Virus record (IMG/VR): IMGVR_UViG_3300029787_003226
Location: 1-22,060 of that record
Length of the DNA stretch: 22,060 nucleotides
Source of the DNA: a virus
Reading direction: 5' to 3' (one strand)
The notes under the pieces are model-generated. The model searched no databases, was not told where the DNA came from, and saw only the letters and a list, made by a program, of their open reading frames with translations. A program made the translations under genes and the position numbers. Positions 1 to 12,000 of this stretch are shown piece by piece; the first letter of the stretch is position 1; the number at the start of each line of letters is the position of its first letter.

Positions 1-3000
1 TGATGTCATCACCAGACTCAGAACCGAATGAAGCAGGTGAGTTGTCACCATTGTAAGCAATACCACCACCATAGGATATTGATTGTCCAACGAATAAGTA
101 ACCTGTACCTTGGTTGGAACCGAATGCTTCAAAACCAGCTTGATATGAATCACCAGCTAACGCTCTAACATATGTGTTAGCACTTCTACCTGATGTTCCG
201 AATATTGCGTCTTGAGTACTCTGTAGTGATACGCCAGGATTAGAATCTCCAATACCTATACGTCCGTTACGGAAGTATACATTGTTGTATGATAGGTATG
301 TTCCATTGTAACCGAAGCTATTACTGTCATTACCAAATCTCATGTAACCAACGTTACCATTTTGCTTACCCTTCAAGGATAAGACGTTAGTAGTTGCCTT
401 ACCTAAGAAGATACCGTTGCCATCAGCAAGTTGAAGTATGGTTGTACCAGTGTTACCAAATACACCTTGGTCAGCATATAGGTCACTGATGTTAATGTCA
501 TTGCTTCCTGTTCTTCTTACAAGAGTGTTAGCAACGTTAGCAGAGTTCTGTGTATAACCATCAACATAGTGAGCATCAAGTTGTGAGTTAACACCATCGT
601 TACCCGCATGCCATACTGTGTTACTGTTGATAGTAACGCTACTGGACGCAATGTCCATGAGTCCGTTACCATTGGTTGAGTTACCACCACTGAACTCGAA
701 TCTTACATCGTAGTCATTTGATAGTCCACCAGATCTTACATCGAACTGAGGTGTACCAACGATACCTGCTCTACCCATTTCAAACAGAGCACCAGTCTCA
801 GTATTGCTAAGAGCGAATACCTGTGAAGCACCTGTTGTAAGTAGGTTAGATGAAGTAACAGTCCACTTAGAGCCAGGGTTAGGACCGAAGACTCTGATAT
901 CTTTGTTACCGTACGCACCAACGAAGGTTATAGAACCAGTAACAACTGTGTACTTAGCGTCTACAGTAGTGTCATCTGTCTCAACAATACCACCTGGATC
1001 AATAGTGATCGTACCGATGTTGTTTATAGCAGCGTCATCAGCATAGATGATGTAAGTACCACCCGCTGAGATGTTACCAGCTGGATTAGCTCCAGTTGCT
1101 GCGAAGAAGTTAGGAATATATAATTGATATTTTTCTCCAGAAGATACAACGTAGAAGTTGTTAGCGACAAACTTGTCTCTACCTAATAAAGTAGGAAGAG
1201 CACCGTCTCCAAGAACACCTACTGTTCTCTGGTCATGAATGTTGTAGCCTTGCTGATACCATAGACCCTGTTGGTTATCTAAGAAGTCAGCGTTAGGACC
1301 TGGTAATGTACCACGACGAGGTTCGTTAACATCAGGAGGACCATCATTTTCTGAGTGCCAGATCTTCGCCCAGTTACCGTATACAGTACCGAGGTCACTG
1401 TTACCACGTAAGTAGATGTTATCTGTAGCAGAGAATGCTAACTGAGCAACAGAGTTACCAGTAGCAGATCTTCTGAATGTTAATGTACCGTTTCTATCTC
1501 CACCAGCATCAGTTGGAATACCGTTAACGTTGTTAGATCTAAGAGCTAACTGAGCACCAACGTTTGCTGCTGATACGAGGTTAGCGTTAGCAGATGATGG
1601 AGCAGTTGTTTCAGCAAATAGTACGTTAGCAAAGTCAGCAGTACCAGATATAGAAATGTTATATGTAGTGTTCGCTAGACGTTGTGGGTCAATAACACCT
1701 TCAACTAAGTTGGAAGCATTCTGATAGAACGCACCTTCGTTACCATCTAGTTTGTCAGCGTTAAGTTTAGAACCCGCACCCTGATCAATAGAAACTTCAC
1801 CATTGTCTGTAACAATGAATCCACCCTCTGTCTGATCTCCTAGTGCTTGCTCTGCTCTGTTCTTTCTGAACTTAGTAATACCATAGTTACCAAATACTGA
1901 ACCACCAGCCTGTAAGGTTGTTGGAGTAAGTTTGTTTGCCTTTCTAATGTCAATAGATGAGTTACCAAAGTATCTTGGTTGTACACCCTTTCTAGCATTA
2001 AGAGTAGCTGCTTGTGATGGAGTACCTAGTTCATTAGGAACTGTTAGTAAGAAGTCTCCATTATAGCCAGTACCTGGTGTAACCACAGATACACTGGTTA
2101 CGACACCGAATGCTTGTGATGATGTTAGTGTTGATACTGTGATGTCAACTGGTTGTTGTACAGTACCACCGAATAGAGGACCATCGAAGGTTAGTGTATC
2201 ACCACCTAAGTATCCAGATCCACCATCTAGTATGAGGTCAACTGATAGTGTACCGTTACCATCAGTGACAAATCTTATTTGAGCACCGAGACCAGCTCCA
2301 GTTGTTGTGGAAGCATTTACATCAAACGTTGTGCTTGCTGTGTATGACTCAGGTGTCTGATTGAGGTTACTTGTAGAAGCAATGATACCACCAGTGGTAA
2401 CATCAGCAACTGTGTAAGTAGCACGTGCGACTCCTGCGTTGGCGATGGATACGTTACCACCCAACATAGGAATGTTCTGATATGTACCAACCGTATATCC
2501 TGAACCAGCTACAGTAATGTCAACTTTCTCAATGTATGATGTATCAGATAGACTTGACTCACCAACCATACAGTCAGAAGTTGAGAACTTGATAGACTGT
2601 ATAACGTTCTGGTAAGAACTATCACCTCTTAAGAATGTGAAGGAGTTCGCTGTACCTGTGTCTGCTAAACGCTCTGGGTCAATAGTACCCGCAACAATGT
2701 TAGATGCGTCAATGTTGGTTGATGATAACTGTGTCCAGTTAGCAGCATCATTAGCAGATGTATTAACTGTTCTAATAACATCAACGATCTTCTTACGTTC
2801 GTAGTTACCAGATGTTAGTAGTGATATAGCAGCAGTAACTTTATACTCGTTAGCATTAACAGGAGTTGTATCGTAGAAACCAGATGGTGATGAACCAGAT
2901 GTAAATTGTAAGAATACAATGTCACCTTGACTGAATCCATGGTTTGTCTCTGTTACTGTGATGTCATATGTATCATGTACATATGTGCCTGTAGCAACTG

Positions 3001-6000
3001 TAGAGTTGGTTTCATCTTGCATGAAGTCAACGTTAGAGAACTTGATGTTGTTCGCTAGGTCAACTTGTAGTCTTGCTTCAATTCTAGCTACGTTACCTTG
3101 AGCAGTAGCAGTTGTACCACCTGTAGGAGCAGCAGTGAAGGTTACAGTAGGTTGTGAGAAGTATCCAGAACCTTTGTTTGTGATACTAACTGTTGAAACT
3201 TGTCCGTTAACAACCGTACATGTCGCTGTTGCTTGTGTACCGCTACCACCAGGTGCTGAGATTGTAATACCTGGAGGACCTGTATATCCAGCTCCAGTCT
3301 CATCAACTAGGATGTCTCTAACAACACCTTGATCGTAGTTAGTAATGATACCTTGAGCACCACTAGCAGAACCAGTTACAAGTTCAGAGTTAGTGAATGC
3401 TAATGTAGCATCAGGAGTGAATGCGATGAACATAGAGTCCAGATCATTCTCCAAGATGTAGGATATAGCAGCACCCTCAGTACGTAATGTGTGAGTACCA
3501 GATCCTTGACTTGCTAGGTTTCTGGCAGTACCAGCTTGAGCATCAGATAGTGATGTAGCAAGTTTGATGTAGTCTGTTGTGTTAGCACCTACAGAGTGTA
3601 CTATGACATAGTACTGAGCACCGTCTGCCAAGTTGCCGATATTAGCAGTTCCTTGGAAGTAGGTTAAGATGTCACCTGTTGCTAGTCCGTGACCAACAAT
3701 AGTAATGTAGTTGTTAACTGTGTCAACCGCTGCGGGAGCGAATGTGAATGATGTAGATGTAGTCTCAATAGCGATGTCACCAGCAGAGGCATCTTCGATA
3801 CCTAGTCGTTCTGCGGTAGAGGCTACAGATGTAATATTGAATGGACGTAACGCAGGTATCTGTTCAATGTTAATCTTACCAGAGGTAGTTAACTGTACAA
3901 GAGCAGATGGAACAGCGTTAGTTGAGAATGGCTGGTTTAGGTATGGACCTAGTTTGTTAGTAATGTAATCCTTAACCGCTGCCTGTGTAGGTAGTAAGGA
4001 GTCAGAAGCGAACGCACCACCAAGTTCGTCACTGTCTGAGAATCCAGTGATAGTAATGGATCCACCAACAATCTTGATAGATGATAGTTCAGAGATACTA
4101 ACAGTACCAACGAAACTGATAGAACCAGTTCTGTTGAAGATGGTAACAAAGTCACCAACCTTGAAGTCACCAAACTCGTTAGTTCCTGATGTATAAACCT
4201 GTCCGAATGCTTCTTCAACAGCTTCGTTAGCAGGTATACCAACACCACCGTTTTGTGGTAGTGCCAAGTATGTGTCACCCGCACCACAATATTCCCAAGT
4301 GTGTGAGGATGAGTTACAGACAGATGGTCTGTGGAATCTTATTGTCTTACCGACCAGAGTATCTAAGTTACCCTGACTGAATGCGATTTGATTTCCTGTT
4401 GCGGTCTCATTTAGATCAAGTCCTAAACCGTCGTTAGTTGTTACGTTAGCAGTGACCTGAGTACCGATAGAACCAGATAACTTCTCTACACCTAGAATGA
4501 AGTATTCTTTAGCTGGGTCAGTATTAGTGTAACCATCAAACTTGATGATGTAATCTTCAATCGGGAAGTTAGTTAGAGTTGTACCACCAACCTCGATGAT
4601 CTGACGACCTGTCTGAGCACCGTTATTATCAGTTTGGTTGATAACGTTTGTAACTGTACCTATGTCAAACTCATAAGCAGTGGATCTAAATCCAGTTGCT
4701 TTAAGAGCACGTGTACCGAAGTTAGACGCTGAGTTAGTTAGTGAAGCATATCCACCAGACTGTACAACAACACCGTCTCCACCGAAGATAACGAACACAG
4801 AAACTAACTGTGTATATCCATCATTAAGAATGTTGTATCCAATACCACCACCGACTGATATAATCGTGAAGGCGTTAGCAACCATTGACTTACCCTGTCT
4901 TGGGAATGTCGCACGTTCTCTACCGTTAGCATCTTGATAAACACCTGGTCTTGGGACGTTAGGTTCAGCAACCTTGTTACCATCAATTTCAGCACCTGAC
5001 GCTCCCAAGAAGGAGATCAATGATGCGTTCTGGATATAAGGTGATGCTTCAATGACTGGTAGGTCAAGTAAGTCACCTAACATAGGAACTTTCTTAAGAC
5101 CTGAATCATCCTTAAGTAGTGTGCTTGGTTCAGTTAAGGTGACACTAGCTAGTGATGTAGGTGTAGCAAGAGCATTGTCTAAGATTGTATGTAACGCTGT
5201 TAGAGCAGTGATAGCAGCTCCACACTCAGGTTTGTTGATATCAACAGTTGATGATGCGTTATGGAATGGAATTATAGATGTGAATTTGGCTTCAGGTAAC
5301 TGGTTACGGATAGCAAGAACTGCCATGTCCTTAGCTTTCTGGTATACAGCACGTGTCTGAGCAACTTCGTTGTTAACGTAGTTGATATTTGTACCGAGAA
5401 TATATTTACTTGCGGCTTCAAGAGTCTTCTTATTACCACCGTATCTTAAGTCATACATCCATGAACGTAGAACGTGTCTTACGTCATCAATACACTGATC
5501 ATCAGCGATAGGATATGTTCTTGTAATGCCTTGAAGGTTACCAGGTGATCCTGTTGTACCAATAGCTTGTGTGATGATACCAGTTAATGTTGTGATAGAG
5601 GAAGCAACGTCAGCACAACGGTTAGTATATGATAGTGTTCTACTTACAGATGATAGACTTCCTGTGTCAATCGCAACCTCGACAATATTCATCAAGGTAG
5701 TGATAGAAGATATAACCACGTTACAGATTGGTAGACCTGTATCCTGTGTGATAGTTAGATCTTTAACCTGTGCTAGTGATGTGTGTCCACCTGTAGTTAC
5801 ATCCTGATTCTGGAATACTTCGATAGCAACTTTCTGTGCCTCTCTCAAAGCATAGATTGAATGATGTTCTTCACCTTCTAGATGAGCACCAGTAACATAC
5901 ATGTTAGCAGCGTCATAGGTAAAGTCGTTTCCACCCATTGCTAGGTTCCAAGAAACAACCTGTAGAATATCTACTACGTCATCCTTACAGTCATCGTTAG

Positions 6001-9000
6001 TACCTGATACTTCAACACCGTTAGCAGTAGCAGAGATAAATCTGTGTGGGAAGTCACCACCACTCTTAACAACTACTCTGTTGATACATCCTGTAAGAGC
6101 ACTTACGAATGTATGTGCTGTAGTGTTAGTTGGATCTGTACCCTGTAAAACATTAATCTCAAATGTGTCGTTAGTTACACGTTCAATCTTAACAGACTTG
6201 TTGAATATAGGATCGCCAGGTCTAGGATAAGCATGGTTAGTTACGTTGCTATCTTGAGCACATGTAAATGTAACACCACCTTGATCTACCTTGACATAAT
6301 CTCCTGCGACTAGACCATGACTTGTCTTAGTCAATGTCATCCAACCTGTTGTAGGATTATACGCAGCATCTGTTGGTGTGATGCCAGTATTAGGAACAAA
6401 GGTGTGATCTGTTGTGTTAGTAGAAGGAGTTACAGGTAAAGTCTGGAAGGATATTGTTGTGTCCTTAACAGTGATACCATTTGCTGTAGCAGATACGAAT
6501 GAGTGAGTAGTCTCGTTAGAAGATGTTGCGATACAAACGTTGAATGTATCAGCATCAACAACTTGTACATGTCTGAACTCATTGCTGTCTGGGTCTTTCT
6601 GAATGATACCATCGGTTACAGCAGATACGAATGTATGAACTGTTGTGTTTGTAGATGGTACTATATCTAATGACTTGAATGAGAATGTATCAGTAGATAC
6701 TGCTGTAAGTGGAATGAACTTACCGCTGATTGGGTCAGTTGATCTTGGATATGTCTTAGTGCTTTGATCTCCATGTGTACATGAGAATGATAAAGCATTA
6801 TCCTTAACCTTGATGTACTCACCCTTGAGCATACCGTGGTTAGCAAATGTACATGTTACTATACCAGTCGCTGTATTATATGTTGCGTCTGTGACTGTAA
6901 ATTTCTTTCTCTCTGCTCTTGGATAAGAGTGGTTAGTAGCATTGCTGTCATGATCACATGTAAATGTGATTGAGTCATCAGCAAACTTAACCATAGAATC
7001 TTCTCTGAGTCCATGATTAGCAGATGTAATTGTGATCTTACCTTCTGTTGGTACGTACACAGCATTGGTTGCTGTCAATGTAGAATCACTGATAGCTGTA
7101 ATCTCTACAGCAGTATCGTATAGTGGATCCTTCTTGATTGACATGCCATTAGTTGTGGCACTTACAAAGGTATGAGAAGTTGTGTTTGTAGAAGGTATAT
7201 TACCTATGCCTAATACTTGTACACTAAAGTTGTTAGTTGATACAGAAGATACTGTCAACCATCTATCGTTAGCATAGTCTGTTGCTCTTGGGTAAGAGTG
7301 GTTTGTACCGTTGTTATCTTCTAGACATGTGAATGTGATTGAGTCAGTAGCAAACTTAACCTGATCTCCATTTTGTAGACCATGATTAGATGCTGTGATA
7401 ATCATCACACCTGTAGAAGGTTGATAGTTAGCACTCTCAACTGTATCTGTGTCTAGAGCAGATCTTGGATAGTACTTAGTAGATACGTTGCCATCTTGTG
7501 TACATGTAAATCCTAATGAATCAGGAGCTAATCTCATGTACTGTCCAACACCGAAGTTATTAGTACCGATGTTAGCGGTCATTATACCTGTGGTTGGGTT
7601 GTATGCTGCGTCTCTTACATCATAACCGTCAACAGTTGTAGGTCCGACATTGATGTCAATAGTATTAACACCGACAGCTACAACAGGTGACCAACCGTCT
7701 CCGTTAGCAGGATCACTTGCTCTTGGATATGTGTGAGTGGTATTACCATCGTCCATATCGCATGTCCAAGTCATGCTATCAGTAGCAATCTTAAGATACT
7801 TACCAACTGTAACACCGTGACTTAAGATAACAGCATCTGATAGTGCGTTCTGGAATACGTGAGTAGATGTATCACTAGAAGCACCAACGTTAACTGTAAT
7901 AGTTGAACCTGATACTGCTGTAATTGCTAGGTCTTGCTCATATGCTCTGTCTCTCTTCTTCTCTAATCCGTTTGCTACAGCAGATACAAATGTATGTGCT
8001 GAAGTGTTAGATGATATACCAACGTTGACATCAAATGTAAGTCCACCTGTGTTGGAAACTTGTAACCACTTACCTGATACTGGGTCAGTATCTCTTGGGT
8101 ATGAGTGACTACCTGTACCTACAGCACAGTCCCATGTAATTGAATTCTCTTTAAATCTAATCCAGTCACCATCAGTTAGTCCATGACCAACTGTTGTAGT
8201 AACTGACATCGCACCTGTAACAGGATTGTATGTAGTACCTGTGGTGATAGTAGATGTATCAATCGTTGTACGTGGATAGTAGTGATCTGTTGCCTGACCA
8301 TCTAGATCACATCTAAAGTTAAGTGATCCTGTTTTAATTCTGATACTATCGGAAGTTGTCAATGTATGACTACCGATATTAAGTTCTAGTAAACCTGAAG
8401 CAGGAGTGAATGAAGCAGCTGATACTTGTTTAACATCAGTATTAACTGTTACTGTCATCAAACCAGTAGCAGGGTTATACACCGCATCCTGAGCAGTTCT
8501 CTTCTGTGGAGATGGAACGTTGAATGTTCTAGGTGTAGTCTTCTTGATTTGGTTTAGACTATCGTTAAGAATCGCACTATGAATAATTTCAAATAGTGTG
8601 TCTATAGAAGCTCTTACATCAGTACAGTCAGCGTCTGTGTATCTACCAGCTGAGTTTGAACTGTCGTGTGTGATAGTAAGATCAAATGTCTGTGTCTCAC
8701 CATGATCACCTCTAACAACAACCTCGTTGTTAGCAATAACTAATTTACATATTTCTCTAGCATGCTCAATACATCTTACTGACTGGAACTCTTCATCATC
8801 TAGATGAGGTGTGCCAACATAGTACTCAGCAGCTTTCCAAACTTTATTATTACCACCGTGCTGTACGTTGAAAGCAATAGCATCAACGATGTCAGCGATG
8901 TCATCTATACAATCTTGTCCGTTTCCTGTTGGAACGTGTAGTGTAGGATCTTCAGCGAGTTCCCAAGCATATGCTTCTTTAGCAATGAAGTCTTTGTTAG

Positions 9001-12000
9001 CGATCAATAGATCGTGAGCATCAACAACCTTGTTGTTAGCAACTTCAAAACCGAAGTCAGCATTCATTCTACCGACTGCTACGTCAGCAATGAACTGTCT
9101 GTTAGCCCATATTAAGTTACGAGCATCAGCATGCTTATTACCTTGACCAGATCCAGCTGCGTCAGGAGTAATAGTGATGTCTCTGATCTGTGTTAATCCA
9201 TGACCACCTTGTACAGTAACCACTTCATTACGCATTATCTGAATGGCAATGTCTCTTGCGTGGTTGAATGTCTCTACAGATTCATTCTCTTCACCTACAA
9301 CATGAGAACCATCAACGTAATACTTAGCACCATCCCATACTTGATCGTTACCACCGTATGCTAGGTTATATCCCATTGCCTCACAGTAGTCAACAATGTC
9401 ATCAATACATGCCTGACTACCAGTAGGAACCTGATAGGATGGGTTAGCAGCAAGCATTCTGTCTACTGCTTCCTGAGCAATAAACTGTTTGTTAGCAAGG
9501 ATTAGTGATGTACCATCAGCAGATCTATCTACAGGAGGTACACTGTTTGGTGTCTGCCATGGAGCAGGTACTGTTATTACAACTGTTCCAGAATCTGTGC
9601 TAGCACCACTTAGTATTACTGTAGCTGTTCTATGATCTGCTACGTCATCAACCAGTACAGAACCATCAGGGGTAGCACCACTGAATGTCATACTGTATGC
9701 GTTCTTAGCAAATACAGCGTGTCCTCTTGGACAGACGATTGTCATTACATCGCCAGAGCATGTATATGTACCTGTTCTTGTAAATGTTGCGGAAGTACCT
9801 GCGTTGTTTGCCTTCTTAACGTGTGCGTATGACTCTAACGCTATGAAGTCAAGGTTGTTATTGATTGTCTCAGCACCATCTCTTTGCTTAGACATCTCCT
9901 TGAAGTCAGCACCAAACTCAACCTTCTCAAATGCGTAAGGAGAGTTCCTCAATGACATCAAAGCATAGTTTGTAGCAGAACAAACCTGTTGGTCTCCAGA
10001 TGGATCAAAGTCTGTAGCAATCTTAGAACATGAACCTCTGATAGCAAACTTAAGTGAGTAACCGTCAGCTCTTTCTATACGATGTGTAACATACTTTCTT
10101 CCATTGAAGTCACCAAGGTTATCTAAAACGTTACAGTTACCAGATCTGGTAGCACTGTCTGACGCTCTGATTACAAAGTATACTTCGTTTGTTGATGAAT
10201 TATATCTAGCAACACCACATCCTAAGTTTGAACTACCACCTAAGATAGTAGCAAAATCACTTTGTGCTTGAGCAAGTGTACCAGTTTTATATGTTGCTAT
10301 ATGGAATGACTTGTCTTGATGTGTACCAGCATCGAATGTGATATGAACACCAACGCCAAGACCATTTGTAGGAGCAAGAGTAACAAGTTGTGGCCACAGA
10401 GCACTTAACTTAGAAGGATCTGTATTAGCAACTGTGACTGTTAATGTTGTAGCTGCCTGTGTAAATGTAGCACTAGCACTACTACCGAAGTCGATAGCAG
10501 TATATGGTAAACCATATATCTGAACTTCTTGTCCTTTCTCATAGTCATGACCAACGAAAGGAATACCTTCTATTGTTCTTGAAGCACCTGTTACTTCAAA
10601 TGCTATACCTAAGTATTGCTGCTGTGTAGCAAGGTCTGTGTTGATTTGACTGATGTCAACAACGTTTAGTGCTTTTTCTAATCTGTGGTAACCTTTACCT
10701 ACACCTGTGATAGAAAGGATAACAGGAGCATCAGCACCAGATATATCAGTATTGGTAGCATCGGCTTGTGTTTGTGCTAATTGGAAATAATTATCATCTA
10801 TTTTGTAAACATAATATAGTCCGTTATTAGTTAATCCACCTATATCTCCAGCTTTAGAAGAACGATAGTAAGCACCGTTACCAGTGAACAAACCATGTTT
10901 GGGGAAGTAGAATGTATTATCTTTTACAGAAATTCTTGAGGTAAAGAGTGTGTGCTCGTCTCCTGTACCAGGATCACCTAGGTCTCTTCTACCAGTTGTT
11001 GTTTGTATGTTGAGTGCGTTAGCAGCAGTGTCATACAGTTCTAATGTATTCTCATCTATTGATCTGACAAAGTATGTTGTGCCAGTTACTAATCCAGATG
11101 GAGCAGTACCACCTTCGTTTTGTACAGCATACTCTACTTTAAAACCAGTGTTCAATCTGTGTAGAGGAACAGTAATCTGATTTGTAGTAGCATCTACGAT
11201 AGTAGCATTACTACCATCGAAACGTAGTGTCTCTGTCTCAGAGTTAATTACCCACTGATACCTTTGGTGTTTAATAACCTCAGTCTCAGGTCTTTGTGAT
11301 TCTCTATCAGCAACGTCGAGTGAGTCAGATGGTGAAGCACCTGTCTTAACGATGTTAGCGTAGACATCAGCATAGTATAATCTTTCAGCGAGCTGGAACG
11401 TTGACTCATCATCACTCATCAGTACCGTAATAGTACCAGATGAATATGGAGATGCTTGAGGACCTGTAAATGTTACAGTTTCAATGATCGCTCTAGAGGA
11501 TGAAGATCCACCTTCTACTGCGTATCCAACAAGTAACGTAGTATTGTCACCTGTGTGGTTTTCAAATGTAATAGCAAAGATGTTTCTACCTTTGTTTTCC
11601 AAACCTGGTGAGAACTCAAATGGTTCTAGGTCTGGTTCATACATTAACCTTTGCTTATCGTCAAACACATAAGCAAACTTCCATGTAAAGTCTGGACTTC
11701 CGTTAGCATCTAAGTGGTCTCTGAATACAACACCCGCACAATACGTCTCGTTAGACGCTTTGATCATGTGTCTGTCCATGTTCAATGGACGTAAGATAAC
11801 TCTTCTTAAGTTATCTCCAATCAACGAACAGTTGAATGGTAGAGATATTGGGTTGTCTTCTACGTAGTCACCACCTGAACATATAATAGAAACGTATTCA
11901 GGAGTCTGTGTGTCTTGCTGTAAACTATAAGCTATCTGAGCAGCTTTCTTAATGGTACGAACTGGTTTAGCAGCTGATCTACCATCGTTAGCATCGTCAC

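Noticed and set aside
3949-4287. Minus-strand frame of 112 codons
   Set aside because: It is out of frame inside the giant gene, and its L/T/V-rich translation looks like a shifted reading of fibre codons.
6000-8520. DNA-level tandem repeat or CRISPR-like array
   Set aside because: The spacing is irregular and conservation is at the protein level in a single frame, with no identical repeated DNA units.
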